Shown here: one piece after another, positions 44,101 to 55,018 of the stretch
Numbering within the stretch: position 1 is the stretch's first letter
Layout: the number at the start of each line of letters is the position of its first letter
Source of the DNA: Micractinium sp. NFX-FRZ
Lineage: Eukaryota; Chlorophyta; Trebouxiophyceae; Chlorellales; Chlorellaceae
Direction: 5' to 3'
DNA length: 64,000 nucleotides
NCBI GenBank assembly: GCA_029339195.1
Contig: JAPTJF010000370.1
Coordinates: forward strand, 1 to 64,000
The notes under the pieces: generated by a model
The model's input: only the letters and a program-made list of their open reading frames with translations
What the model was told of the DNA's origin: nothing
Databases searched by the model: none
Made by a program: the position numbers and the translations under genes

Positions 44101-46007
44101 CTGCCCCTGCCCCCGCCACCCGCTCACCCTTGAGGCTGCACACGAAGACGAGGGGTCCTGACGCCAGCAGCAGCACGCTCCACAGGTGCACCCACTCAAA
44201 GATGACGGCCCAGTGGGTGGCCAGGTAGACGCAGACGGGCAGGGCGGTGACGAGGCAGAAGGCGGCAAAGCCGTCGCCGGCATCCTGCAGCGTGTGCGTC
44301 TTGGGCTTGGAGCCGCCTGTGGGTGGGGAGGAGGGCGGGTGGCGGCTGTGAGGTGCGGGCCACCTTGGAGGAGGCGTGCGCGAGCGCCGATGTGCGCCAG
44401 GCAGCGGCGGGTGGGCACGCCTGGCGCAGACCACCTCGTGCCCAGCACAGCCGCCCTGCACAGCACCCAAGGCCATCACCCCCTGGCCAGCCCGCCACCC
44501 GCCACCCCAGCGCAGCACCCCCGGACGCCGCCACGTCTTCCCACCATCAACCCGCCGCCTGTCCCACCCAAGAAAGAAGCATGCCGCCCTCGCCCACGGC
44601 CTGCCGTCCCCCTCTCCCCACCCGGCCGCCTCTCCATCTGCCACCCAAGAAAGAAGGAGGCATGCCGGCGCCTCACCCATGGAGACGCGTGTGCGCCCGC
44701 CCAGGTGGAAGGAGCTGGGCAGCGGGAGGGCAAAGAGGTAGTAGAGGCCGCAGAGCAGCGCGGCCAGGAAGAAGCAGGCGGAGCTCATGCCCAGGCCGGC
44801 CACCATGCCCCACGTCTGCACCGCCGCCGCCACGGGCAGGCACCCGGCGATCAGCATTTTCTCGAAGGCTATCACCACGCCCGGGTACTGCAGCTGCACG
44901 AAGCGGAACTGGATGGATGCCCAGAGGCCTGTGGGGGGGGCGAGGGGGGAAGCCAGGAGGCGGAGGCGGTCAGGCCGGCCGGTGGTCAGTGATGCTGCCT
45001 GCCCGCCTGCCTGGCCTGCTTGCGCGCAGTGCATGCTTGCCCGCTGCCGAGCGCCAGCCGAGCAGCTTACCACCTCTTCGGTCCCTGCTCGCCATTGGCT
45101 CCCAACGCCTTCCCTCGCCCGCCAGGACAGCGCACTGCGTCAACCCACACCACACCACGCCACAGCAGGGAAACCTTGCCCCATCCTGCCTCCCATGACC
45201 AAACCCACCCGCTAGGAACAGGGTGAGCGCGTTGAGCACAAACACGAGCAGCGTCAGGGGCCCGGGCGCCTCGCTTTTCAGCAGCAGCTGGCTGAAGATC
45301 ATCGCCACGTTGGCGCCCCCCATGGTCAGCCAGGCCGCCAGGAAAGCACCCTCCTTGTAGCGCAGGGCATCCAGAATGTAGGTGGACATCAGGCCCACCT
45401 GAGGGGGCCAACGGTGTGGGAGGGGCGGTGTGCGTGCGGGGGTGTGAGACGAGGGGCATGCGGGTAGCGGTGCACGATGGTTGGGGTGGCTGGCAAAGGA
45501 GCCAGGAGAGCTGCAATGCGGCATGCTACGCACCGCTGCTGCTGCCAGAGCGGGCATGTAGCGACGGCAGCATGAGGCGGGGCCCAGCATGAGAGAGAGT
45601 GCAAGAAGCAGCGATTTAAAAGAAGCCATGCATGGCGCACTCACCGCCAGCGCTGCTGCCACCGCATTGCCGCCATAGCCGGCCAGCACCTGCACACACC
45701 ACCAGCGGGCGCAGCGATTGACAATGTTGAGTGTCCAGCAGGGATCCATGCAGCGCACGCAGTGCCCTCCCTGTCAATGGCATAAGAGCGGGAGTATGGC
45801 AGGCGCGGCAGCGGCAGCGGCACCGCTGGCGGCAGCGGTGGCACCAGGCCCCAGGCTGAGGCGCACCGCTAGCGACGGTAGAAGCGCCAAGGCGGTCCTC
45901 CCGTTATATTGGTAGGCGTGGGGCGCAAAACGGTGCCCTGTGCTGCTGCTACTGCCGCCATTTGTTGCCAGCGGAGGATACACTCCCCCAAGCGCCGAGA
46001 AGCTCAT
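38193..46007 (-). CDS. NEF1: NEF1-like (No Exine Formation 1) multi-spanning membrane protein
   Basis: 16 exons: 45867..46007, 45645..45689, 45209..45398, 44677..44928, 44128..44316, 43581..43748, 42989..43231, 42412..42543, 42042..42191, 41182..41781, 40675..40871, 40028..40374, 39560..39788, 39205..39321, 38652..38942, 38193..38357; 1151 residues, near the plant length (about 1100). As I recall plant NEF1, it shares YN.R.ALALLP, GLMSTYILDALRYKEGAF, the exon starting GLWASIQFRFVQLQYPGVVI, FEKMLIAGCLPVAAAVQTW, GMSSACFF and LLAVLEEQLYSG. Many hydrophobic helices cover nearly the whole chain, with loops containing DRDHPGRERPRR and PEHEQDDVSVWG. Arabidopsis NEF1 is a plastid envelope protein needed for pollen exine and plastid lipid balance; a unicellular alga has no exine, so the ancestral role is probably plastid membrane lipid homeostasis (inference). 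Exon 12 carries an in-frame 114-bp tandem duplication at its 3' end. Confidence 0.8.
40024..40196 (-). repeat. 114-bp-period duplication at the end of NEF1 exon 12
   Basis: The segment encoding LLPDSHRELDEERR.A.W plus the donor occurs at 40138-40196 (donor gtgcgc, exon end 40142) and again at 40024-40081 (donor gtgagc, exon end 40028). The frame is open across both, and both donors have the same phase, so either can be used. Confidence 0.85.
42550..42870. repeat. Tandem duplication (~168-bp period) in NEF1 intron 7
   Basis: The word acatgtacaaacaaacgaat occurs at 42550 and 42717. The following ~140 bp also align with gaps (ccagcgac, cagtgggtg, ccgccatcct, ccccggcacccc). The first unit starts just beside the exon 8 acceptor, so the duplication lies against a splice site. 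Confidence 0.75.
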
Positions 46008-46314
46008 TGTTTCCGGTGGTTGCTGCCACTAGCTCCAACAACCGAAAGCCTGGTCGGCCATAGAGACCGCGATCGCGGGGCAAAGGCACCGCTAGCGTGC
46101 GGGCGGCTTGTTCTCCGCCCGAGTACCGATGCAGCAGCTTCAGACAGCACTGCAGTGATCCGTGGATGCTTGATTCTCGACATCGCTCCTCCTCTGCCGA
46201 GCAATTTGCTGACAGCGCGCAGCACGGCCTCAGCAGGCTTTCGAGCGGGTCCAAATTAAAAGGCCTTGGCTGATCACGAAACTCAAGGTTGACGGCCTGT
46301 TGCGCGCGCCAGCG
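46008..46314. promoter_or_regulatory. Short divergent promoter region, NEF1-like / CD36-like
   Basis: Only 307 bp separate the two outward ATGs. An attaaaagg stretch lies at 46255-46263, about 55 nt before the CD36-like ATG, and is a possible core promoter element. Both 5' UTRs must be short. Confidence 0.5.
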
Positions 46315-49300
46315 ATGCTGGGAGTCAGCCGCCGGGCGCTGGTCCTTGGGCTCGCTCTGGGGCTTCTCGCAGCGGCGCTGGCCTTCCTGGGCCCTCCTCT
46401 GGCAGACAGGATTGCATCACGGGTGTTTGAAGGCATCAGGGAGCAAGTGGTTTGGCAACCAGACAGCCCGGAGAGCGTGGCGGGTGCGCAAGGCTTGCGA
46501 GGTTTTGTTTGTGGATTACGACAGCTTTGAAGGGCGCGCCGGAACCAGGATGTTGCAGTGGAACTGGGGCAGGCCAGCGCTTTGCCCGCCGGCGCCCACA
46601 CCGCCGGCGCCGAGAGGGTTGCTGGAACAGCCTGCTGTCTTTCGGGCTGCGCATGCAGAGCACAGCCAGGGCTCTCACTTCATCGGTATCTTTTATTGCA
46701 CGCAGTTCCCGCTGCTGTCCCTGGACAGCATGCATTCCCCTCGCCGTCGCCCGCTCCTGCCCACAGCTACCCTTCCCAACCTCCCCTGCCCCTACTTGCA
46801 GCGCGCTTCCGTGGCGATGAGGACCCCCCTGTGTATGCCTCCTTCCGGTTCTTCAACATCACAAATGTGGAGGCGGTGCGCAAGGGGGCCAAGCCCGTGC
46901 TGGTGAGCAGCCGCACCCTGGCTGGCAAGGAAGGGAACAGATCCGCTGCCAGGGAGGGTTGCTCTGTCTGCAGGTGCAGCTGGTGTGCTGCGGTCGGGTG
47001 CCAGCCTTTGGCAGTGTTTGTATGTGCGCAAACATGAAGCGCAGGCATTGGCGCAGCATGCTGTGCTGGTGCTTTTATCATCCCAGAGGCCTTGCGAGCT
47101 CCAGCCTCCTTGGGAGGCGCCCCACCCTCGTCACCGCCCTGTGTGCACCCCGCCCCTCTCTGCCCCTCGTGCCTTCGCACCTGCCGGCAGCAAGAGCTGG
47201 GTCCTGTGCTTGTTGCATAGCTAGGCTGTCCTCGTGCGCCCCGCCCCACCCTCTGCGCCCGCTGCTCTTCCCCACCCTCCCACCCTCCCGCCCTGCCCCC
47301 CACGAGCAGCAAGAGCTGGGGCCCTACGTTTTTGCAAAGGCCCGGCGCAAGCGCGGCGTGCACTGGGTGCGCGACGGCGGCGCGGTGCGCTTCCACGACT
47401 ATTCCTATCACATCTTTGTGCCAGAGATGAGCAATGGGACGATGGAGGATGCGGTGACGACGCTCAACATCCCGCTCATCGGTGGGTGAGGCCGGCAAGG
47501 GGGTGGGCTGGCAAGGGGGTGGTGCCCCTGTTTCGTGGACAATGGCAGGGCATGCCCAGAGCGGGGCAGCAGGGCGGCTGCGATTTGGACGAGTGGTCAT
47601 GTTGCCATCTGCCCAAAGCAGGCACACTCGATAACTTGTGCCTGTCGTTTTGTTGATCCCTGTACCCTGCTTGCAGGCGCGCTGGAGCACATTGAGGCGC
47701 AGGCGGGCCCCCGTGTGCGCGCCCTGCTGAAGCTGTTTGCGAGCCTGGTGGAGGGGTGGGGCGATGCACGCGTGCGCGGCCTGTTCACCACGCGCAGCGT
47801 AGGGGAGATGCTGTGGGGATACGAGTGAGTGGGGGCAGGGGGGCTTGTGAGTGTGCGGGGTTGCCTTCAAGTGGGGCAAGCACTGGTGTGGCGTGGAGGG
47901 CAGGTTGGGAAGAGTGTCCGATGTGTGGTTGCTGTGCCAAGGTCGGCAGTGCAGTGCTGCGCTGCGCTGCCCTGCTTGTTGGCCCGCACCCCCTTCTTGC
48001 CCACCCCCTCCCGGCTGCAACCCCTTCCCGTCACCCTGCAGGGACACGCTGCTGGCAGAGGCGGCGCGCTGGCTGCCCAGCCTGGCAGTGGACCCCTGGT
48101 TCCGCCTGGTGGGCAACACCAGCTCCCCTCAAGAGGCGGATGCCCAGTTCCCTCTCCAGGTCAACACAGGTGGGCTCATCATTTCGTGAAGGGCAGTAAG
48201 AAAGGAGGGGCACGGTGAATGGGTAGGAGCAACTGCATGCTACACAGGGGGTGGAGCCCCCTGGCGTGCTGGCGCCATGGCTTGCTGCTTGTGCTGCGAG
48301 CGAGTGCAGGGCGGAGGCTGCACAAGCACGGGGATCCATTGGCTCGTCCCGTGCTGGGCACGCTGCACTTGTCCCAGCATTGTCCCACTCTTGGTCCCGC
48401 TCCTGCCCCCGACATTTTGCCGCCGCCGCACTGACACCACCTCGCCCCTCCCTGCACGCCCCCCCTGCCAGGCCTGGAGGACCTGTCCCGCGTGTGGCAG
48501 GTGGAGGAGTGGCAGAACGTGAGCGAGGTGCGGTGCTGGGGGGCGGGCCACGTGGAGCGGGTGCGCGGCACCGACGCCTTCCAGTTCAGGTGGGGGGATG
48601 GGGGGAGGATGGGGGGGTGTTGGCAGAGCGTTTGAGTTGCAGGTGGCGTATTACGAGGGAACACCTTGAACGCTGCAGAGTTCCTTTTCAGACTGAGGCC
48701 AGAGGACTGGAGCTGGGCTGCTGCCCATGCGCATCCCCCCTGATCAGCACCTCCGTCTGCCCTGCCCTGCTCTCTGCCCCGCTTGGCCATTTATTCGGCC
48801 AGCCTTCCCCCCCTTTTTGGGCGCAAGCAGGCCGGGTCTGCAGCTGAACGACAGCGTGGAGGCGTGGGTGGGGGAGCTGTACCGAGCGGCACGCCTCATC
48901 GCAGACGAGCAGGCAAGCGCTGTCCTGACTGGCAGGGAGCATGTTTGCGCCATGGACATGTGCCGCCCAAGAGTGCTTTCGCCTGGCCTGGCGTGCTGGC
49001 TCCTGCGCCTGCCTCTGCTGGCGCGGACGCCAGCTGTGTCAGCATGCCGCCGCCGTGCTTTCGGCACTGCCACCCAGCCTGCATCTTGTCCAGCAGCGCC
49101 CTCATCCCTCGCCTGGCTGCCTCCTCACACTGCTTCCCTTCCCTCTGCCAACCCTCATCTGCTGCTGCTGCAGGTCAGCCTTGCGGGCGTGCCGCTGCTG
49201 CGCATGCGAGCAGACATGCGGCAGGCTGAACCCGACCCCCGCTTCTTCCAGACCATTCGGGGCCTCATGAACATCACCACACCCAAGGCTGGTGAGCTGG

Positions 49301-50497
49301 GGCGACGTGCGGGGTGGGGAGGGGAAGAGGGACCATCAGTGATCATTGACGGGGAAGGAGGGCCATTGCTGTGCAGAGGCCAATGCCAGGCCATTAGGTG
49401 CCTGATCAGCATACCAACCCCCAAGGCTGGTCAGCTAGGGGAGGCCTGCGGAGTAGAGGGGGTGGCGGGGGACGGGATGGGATGGGAGTCGAAGAGAGCT
49501 GGAAGGGAAGGCAGAGAAAGCTTGGGGGAGTCGTCACCATCCACAGCGAACCTCCCCCGCTCGGTCGACCCCCACCCTGCTGCCACTATCATCATCGCCA
49601 TGTTGTGCAGCGGGCCCCTCCGGCCTCCCGGGCGCCCCCGGCCCCCCCATCTACCTCTCCTACCCCCACTTCTGTGGCGCCGACCCCGTGCTGGCACAAG
49701 GCGTGGTAGGGCTGCGCTGCCTGCCAGAGTACCACGACCTCTTCCTGGACGTGGGTAAGTCGGGGAGGGGGGAGGCAGAGGGGGGAGGTTTCCAAAGGAC
49801 GGGCTCTGCCGTTGCAGGATGCTCGTGCACCCCCTCTCATGCGCCGCACCGCGCTTGTTCTGCACTCCCTCCAGCGCCTCACCTGCATCTCCACCCCGTC
49901 TGTATATTGCACGCTCTTGCGTGCCCCCTCCCGCCGCGCCGTACCCCTGAATCTTGACTTCCACATCTCGCCCGCGCAGAGCCCTCCACGGGCATCACGC
50001 TCAGGGCCGCCAAGCGCCTCATGCTGGTCAGCTGGTTTGGTGGCAAGTGGGGCGTCATAGATGCTGCCGCCCGCGACACCTTCCTCCCAATCTTCTGGGC
50101 GGAAGAGGGCAGCACAGCGGGGGCGGAGCAGCTGCGGGCGTTTGCGCCGCTGCTTCGGGCGCGCGCAGCCGAGGCGGCGCTGCGGCGCTGGGCGCTGCCG
50201 GCGGCGTACGCAGCCGCGCTTGCCAGCGTGGCGGCGCTGTGCGTGGCCGCCGTGCTGTGGTCTGATGACAGCACGGGAAGCGGCGGGAGGGGCAGCGCAG
50301 AGGCGGCGGCAGGAGGGTATGCGCGGCTCGAGAATGGGGAGGCGGAGGCGTCCGCAAGCGGGCGGCAGCAAGTTGAGCAGCAGTCGGGGGGCCTGCCTGG
50401 TGAGCAGCATGCGCCCGAGCAGCAGCAGCCGCAGCGACGGGAGCCGTCATCCTACCCAGTGACGGCAGATGCGGAGCATGAGCAGGAGGGTGGTTGA
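46315..50497 (+). CDS. CD36/LIMP-2 (class B scavenger receptor) family protein
   Basis: Ten exons: 46315..46483, 46802..46902, 47310..47481, 47677..47824, 48042..48169, 48472..48589, 48831..48912, 49174..49291, 49611..49754, 49980..50497; 565 residues. CD36 topology: an N-terminal TM anchor (RALVLGLALGLLAAALAFLG), a large lumenal domain and a second TM helix near 463-485 (LPAAYAAALASVAALCVAAV), then a Gln/Glu-rich tail. Family marks include FRFFNITNVEAV, ELGPYVF, EMLWGYED, FRPGLQLND...WVGELYRAARL, PIYLSYPHFCGADP and STGITLRAAKRLMLVSWF. Members bind or move lipids at the cell surface or in lysosome-like compartments. The first Met in frame is ATG 46315; the reading start 15 nt upstream is TTG. 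Intron 7 begins GC (48913). Intron 8 contains an echo of exon 8. AATAAA at 50636 is a possible 3' signal. Confidence 0.9.
49389..49445 (+). repeat. Intronic echo of the CD36-like exon 8 end
   Basis: ccattaggtgcctgatcagc and the following accaacccccaaggctggtc match the last ~50 nt of exon 8 plus its donor (49251-49310: ccattcggggcctcatgaac, accacacccaaggctggtga). In the echo the donor is changed from gtgagc to gtcagc. Confidence 0.8.
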
Positions 50498-50999
50498 CCA
50501 GTTTTGTGCGCGCTGGCAGACACTCGCCAGCGTGGCACACCCCTACAGGCTCTTATCCCTTTATGATTGCATGCCGGTGTATTCTTTACCTTCACGGAGT
50601 ACTGTTGAGGCTCCTACTTAGCCCTCATCCGTTGCAATAAACTGGCCCAATCTGTTTGACTGGCACTTGTATATAAGTAAGTGTGCATAAGTAAGTGCCG
50701 CCCTCAGCGGTTGAGAACAGGCTTCGGGACGGAGGGTGTCTATTGGGCATTGTCCTGTGTTTTGGAGCAGCACCCCTTTCTCTGGTGTTATTGTGCTTGC
50801 TATGAAACTGCTTTCATCTTGCAAGCCCAGACGATGATCGAGCCGAACAGGGAACGCGCCTGCTTCTCAACTACCTGCCAGCTGCCCGCCGCCACCGCCA
50901 CATCACCCTGATTCCCCTGAAGGGGGGCGTCGGTGCACCACCGGAACGCTTCGCCGAGTCCTCACTTTGCCCTTTGTGAAGCCTGAAGGAACGGTGAGC
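50498..50999. other. CD36-like 3' UTR and upstream region of the SRPBCC gene
   Basis: 500 bp, AT-richer than the exons. AATAAA at 50636-50641; the word aagtaagtg occurs twice at about 50676-50698. No coding exon was recognised. Confidence 0.4.
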
Positions 51000-52671
51000 A
51001 TGTCGAAGCGAGGTGAGCAGCAGGTGCAGCCCCTGGATGGCGGCCACTTTAGCGACGGCACGACGAGCATTACAGTGGAGCAGAGTCGAAGGCAGAAGAT
51101 TCAGGTGGGCGCGCCGGCACGGGCACACAGCGGCCGGGCAGCGCGAGCAAGCGGCGGCGGTGCCTGCTAGCCTGCCGCCCTCCCCGCTTGGGTCCACCCC
51201 AGGCTACTGGCAAGCCTGCCTTGCACCAAACTGTGCACCCGGCCCTCTGCAGGTGTCTGGCACGGCGCTGCTTCCGCTGCATGCAGGCCAGGTGTTCCAG
51301 CTCATCACGCACCCCAGCAACGAGCAGGTGGGCGCCTGGAGGTGCCGGGAAGGCGGGAGCAGGCGGAGCAGGCGGTGACTGGCCCCTGCCAGGCTGCCAG
51401 TGCTGCAACGGCCTACTCACTCCCAGGGCGTTTCAGCTTTATGAACAGCTGGTTCCCATCCCCTGCGTCCCGCCTCGCAGATCTTCAGCCACCTGGAGAG
51501 ATGCACCCACCACGCTGTGCTGCACACGGAGCCGGACGGCAGCCGTCAGCTTGTGGAGAGCGAGCACGTGGCCAGCTGGCGGGCGCTGGGCCTCAGCGGC
51601 AGGCTGCGCACGCGGTGCGCCTGGGGAGGGGGGCAGCCCTGCTACTCTGCTGTTGACATCACTGTATAGGCACGTTGAAGCAGCCGCACAGCACTCCCCG
51701 TATCCTACGACGGCGTCCCCTCCCCTCTCCTCACTTCCCCCCCTGCTGGCAACCCCACCGTGCTGACCACCGGCGGCTGTGCCTTCCCTGCGGCTGTCAT
51801 GCGGTGCTGTGTTGCACACGGTTTCACCTCAGTGCGAGGCCTCGGGCCCTCATTTTGGCCCCCGCACTCACGCACGTGCGCACGTTGCCTTGAATGCCCG
51901 CAGGCTGCGAGTGGACCAGGACTTCAACAGCATGCAGTCCCACTTCATCCTGGTGCCCGGGCGGTGGGTGGCAGCGCAGCTGTGCATGACAACAGCACAA
52001 CACGCCGTGTGCTTACCACAATTGGTGTGCGCGAGTGCACTTGTGTCGGCAAGGCCACACATCAGCTGCCGCATCGCCTCCCGAGCTGGCTTCGACCCCT
52101 CCCACCCCCTGTTCTCTCCTGCCCCCTCCCCTCCCGCTGGCAGGTTCAACCTGCTGCGCACATTCGGCGGCAGCTGGGCCGTGCAGCCGCAGCCGCCCGA
52201 GCGCTGCGCGCACCTGCAGCACGCCGGCGGCGCCGAGGGCGGGGGCTGCTCCCTGCTGACGCTGCAACAGGTGAGGGGAAAACGACAGAAGCAAAGGGCA
52301 GCTGTCCTCTGCAGAACATGCCCTGCTGCTGCACGCCTGGCAACACACAAGAATGAAGATGAAGTTGGCTTTGTCATTGGCATGCTCTGGAGGGACCCTT
52401 GTCCCTGGGCTGTCACCCAAAACAGCCACCCTTGTTGACCTGCCGCCTCACCCTGCTGCCCCACCCCTCCGGCTGCCTGCAGGAGCTGCAGCCAGCGGTG
52501 TACCTGCCTCCCCCGCTGGGCGGCATGCTGAGGCAGCTGGCATGCCACCAGGTGCGGGGCATTTTCACAGACCTGCAGCGCGAGGCGGCGAGGATTCAGA
52601 AAGGGCAGGGCACGCTGTCGGGGCAGCACGCAGCAGCAGCGCAGGCGGGAGGGCGAGCGCCGGAAGAGTGA
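51000..52671 (+). CDS. SRPBCC / polyketide-cyclase-like (START-like fold) protein
   Basis: Exons 51000..51104, 51253..51327, 51481..51614, 51904..51963, 52144..52270, 52483..52671 (all GT-AG) give 229 residues. The order of motifs fits the SRPBCC helix-grip families found in plants and algae: ALLPLHAGQVFQLITHPSNE, IFSHLERC, a middle strand SWRALGLSGRLRTRLRVDQD, SHFILV, FNLLRTFGGSWAVQP and a C-terminal amphipathic helix after VYLPPPLGGMLRQLACHQVR. There is no transit or signal peptide, so the protein is probably cytosolic or nuclear. This fold holds a hydrophobic ligand in a pocket; the ligand is unknown. The upstream in-frame start at 50967 is TTG, so ATG 51000 is chosen. Family assignment is from recalled motif order and is moderately sure. 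Confidence 0.7.
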
Positions 52672-52957
52672 AGGCCTCCTCTCCTGCCTGCCTGGGCTAC
52701 TTCACTGCAGATTGCTGGTTTCCCTGTCAGTGTGCCTCTGCAAAGTTTCATGCAGTTCTTAACAACGGATTATGTACAACACACTGCAATCAGATAAACT
52801 GTGCCACACAGCTGCACACAACGCAGCCAAATCGATGGCAGCAGGGAGCACGTTGTCTGCCTTGTGCCGTGTGCTGCACCTGCATCAGCCTGACAGGCCG
52901 GCTGCCATGCCAGCTGGCAGATGGGGAGGGGTGTGTGCGCTGCGTGCACGCGTGCCC
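52672..52957. other. Convergent 3' region between the SRPBCC and Smr genes
   Basis: 286 bp between two facing stop codons. Nothing further was recognised. Confidence 0.4.
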
Positions 52958-54397
52958 TCAGCGCCAGCTTGGCGGGTGCCTGCCCTGCAGCAGGCAGGCG
53001 GGCAGAGGGGGACAGGGACGGGGGTTGCAGACATGCCTCAGCTGACAAAGAAGGGAGGCCATCATGGGCAAAGCCGAAAGAGGTCTGGCACCGGCAGCAG
53101 TAAGCAGCAGCCTGCACACGCATGAGGCCCTTGCGTGGCCCCAGCGTGGCCTCGCTCTGCTGACTGAGCTCAAACATGTGCGGCTGACTGAGCTCACACA
53201 AGTGCGGCTGACTGAATGCACAAGCAGGCTGCCAACTGACCTGCTAAGAAGAAAGGAGAGGCGCCCCTGAGGGCTCCCCACCACTAGGCTGCCGCACCTG
53301 CTCTGCACAGGACGGAGGAGGCAGCCGGGCAGGCAGGAAGAAGGACAGTCACCATTCCAAGCTACTTGTAGCCAACAGAATGGCTCCAAAGCAGCGCGTG
53401 TTGAGCATTGCCCCAGCCCCCATGCCCTCATGCCCATGCGGCAGCTCCCCAGCCAGTGACAATCCACACCCTTACCCCATGGCGGCCTGAAGAAAGCACA
53501 GAGGGATCCATCGATCACATCAGGTCGGACCCTGAGGCTGCACAGCTTCCTCGCCACTGCCGGGGCCAGAGCAGAGCCGCCTGGCCCGCTGTGGTTGCCG
53601 CTGCCGACAATGAACACCACCATGTGAGTGCCGTGGCGGTAGGGCGGCCAGCCCGCCCCCCTGTTGTGCCGCACCACATCTGTCACTATCTGCAGCGCCT
53701 CGTCAACGTGCTGCCCATGCAGGTCGACCGTTTCAAAGCTCAGCGATTGCTCGTTGGCGAGGCAAAATATGTTGGCAGACGCGTCGAGCGTGCCGGTGGG
53801 CCGCCCCCGCTCTAGCGCCTGAACCCGCTGCCGGCACCTCCATGCCGCCGCGTGGCGGCCACGCATCGCCGCCTGACATGCCGCCTGCTCAAGATCCCAG
53901 GCGTCACGCTCTGCTGCCCGCTCCTGCTGGTACACGTTGCTCCGCTGGCGGTGCCGGTCGGTGTTGGCGTGTGGGGAGCTGAGGGCCAGAGTGACCGCCA
54001 GCTGACGCCGCAGCATGCGGTACGCCGCCTCGATGCACATGCCGCACATGGCAAGTGCATCACGGCACTCCTGCAGTGAGAATGTTCTCTTGAATGTCCT
54101 CTGCAGTCGCTCATCGACAGGCATGACTGTGAGTTCAGTGAATAAGGCAAACCCGTGGCTCGCCTGCGCCGCCCCCTCCTCATCCTCGGCGGGCGGCGAG
54201 GGCGGTTCAGAGGAAGCGGGCCAGCTCTGTGGGCTCCCATGCTGCCCACGCATGCCGTAGTCATCGCGTGGCGCAACACTCAGGCGTGCTACTTCGTCCG
54301 CAAGGTCGGCGAGGTCGGCAGCTGTAAGGGCAGCCGAAGGCGGGGCACCGTGGTGGCGCACCCCGGCCAGCGGCGGTGGCGGCGGAGAAGGCGGCAT
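52958..54397 (-). CDS. Smr-domain protein with DUF1771 (RNA/DNA nuclease-like)
   Basis: ATG 54397 is the first Met in frame (the reading extends to 54526 from a TTG). Up to about residue 303 the chain is convincing: a Pro-rich N-terminus, a UBA/CUE-like helix set near 107-130 (SLQECRDALAMCGMCIEAAY), DUF1771 at about 155-200 (YQQERAAERDAW...QAAMRGRHAAAWRCRQ), and an Smr domain with DLHG (225-228), EALQIV and the GSGNHS loop (265-270), ending VIDGSLCAFF. Proteins with this order occur across eukaryotes, and Smr domains can be endonucleolytic. Read unspliced, the frame continues to a stop at 52958 (479 residues), but the tail after FRPPWG is Cys/Ser-rich and unlike the family. CCATGGG|gtaagg at that point is a good donor, so a short alternative last exon is likely. 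The C-terminus is therefore uncertain. Confidence 0.75.
   Translation of the reverse strand: MPPSPPPPPLAGVRHHGAPPSAALTAADLADLADEVARLSVAPRDDYGMRGQHGSPQSWPASSEPPSPPAEDEEGAAQASHGFALFTELTVMPVDERLQRTFKRTFSLQECRDALAMCGMCIEAAYRMLRRQLAVTLALSSPHANTDRHRQRSNVYQQERAAERDAWDLEQAACQAAMRGRHAAAWRCRQRVQALERGRPTGTLDASANIFCLANEQSLSFETVDLHGQHVDEALQIVTDVVRHNRGAGWPPYRHGTHMVVFIVGSGNHSGPGGSALAPAVARKLCSLRVRPDVIDGSLCAFFRPPWGKGVDCHWLGSCRMGMRAWGLGQCSTRAALEPFCWLQVAWNGDCPSSCLPGCLLRPVQSRCGSLVVGSPQGRLSFLLSRSVGSLLVHSVSRTCVSSVSRTCLSSVSRARPRWGHARASCVCRLLLTAAGARPLSALPMMASLLCQLRHVCNPRPCPPLPACLLQGRHPPSWR
53160..53222. repeat. 24-nt tandem repeat, about 2.5 units
   Basis: ctgactgagctca.aca.gtgcgg twice, then ctgactgaatgcac. It falls in the doubtful tail of the Smr gene, where it would encode a repeated SVSRTC phrase. 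Confidence 0.8.
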
Positions 54398-55018
54398 CGT
54401 TGCAAACAATTGACCTGCGCCCAACCCAGTGCTCGCCCTCGTGTCGTCTTGCACGCGCCCAGCCGTCGGCAAAAGTTCAGGGTTTCGGTGGAGGGTTTCG
54501 GCAGAAGGTGAGCGAGGCTGGAGCAACGAAATGTGATTGTACTTGCAGGCAAGCGCAGATCAAACTAGGGTAGCATAGAGCAAACACATGCACAAGGCGC
54601 CCTCCACCCACGCTGCCAGCAGGGCGGATTGTTCTCAAACCGATATTTCGGTGTCATAACCACGTCCATAGGTGTGCTGCATCCAATTTGCCCACGTTTA
54701 TTCGCATCTCAGCACCAAGGGGTTGGTCCACCACAAACATTCTTGACGTTTGATCTTGATCACCAGCCGGCTTCAGTGTCTCGTTCATCTGAAGGTAAGG
54801 CAAGTCGTTCTGCTCCAGTGGCAGTTGCGAGGCTGCGAGGGCGGGGGTGCAGCTGCTGCGGCGGCACCACCGGCAGCACTTGAGCGGCAACGGGAGGCCG
54901 GCGTTGAGGACGGCTCCTACCTGCGGGGCAGGGCCAGCAGGGAGTCCTGGAATGCCAGGCTTGCTCAGCAGCAGTTCACATAACTAGTTACACCGTCTTG
55001 CAGGTCCCGGTGTGTAGG
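54398..55018. promoter_or_regulatory. Divergent upstream region of the Smr and CBM20 genes
   Basis: 620 bp between two outward ATGs. AT-richer around 54530-54790. Open frames here are short and show no family resemblance. Expected to hold both promoters and 5' UTRs. Confidence 0.45.

Noticed and set aside
43393..44133. 246-residue plus-strand frame
   Set aside because: Antisense to NEF1-like exons 5 and 6 and their introns; composition is typical of shadow frames.
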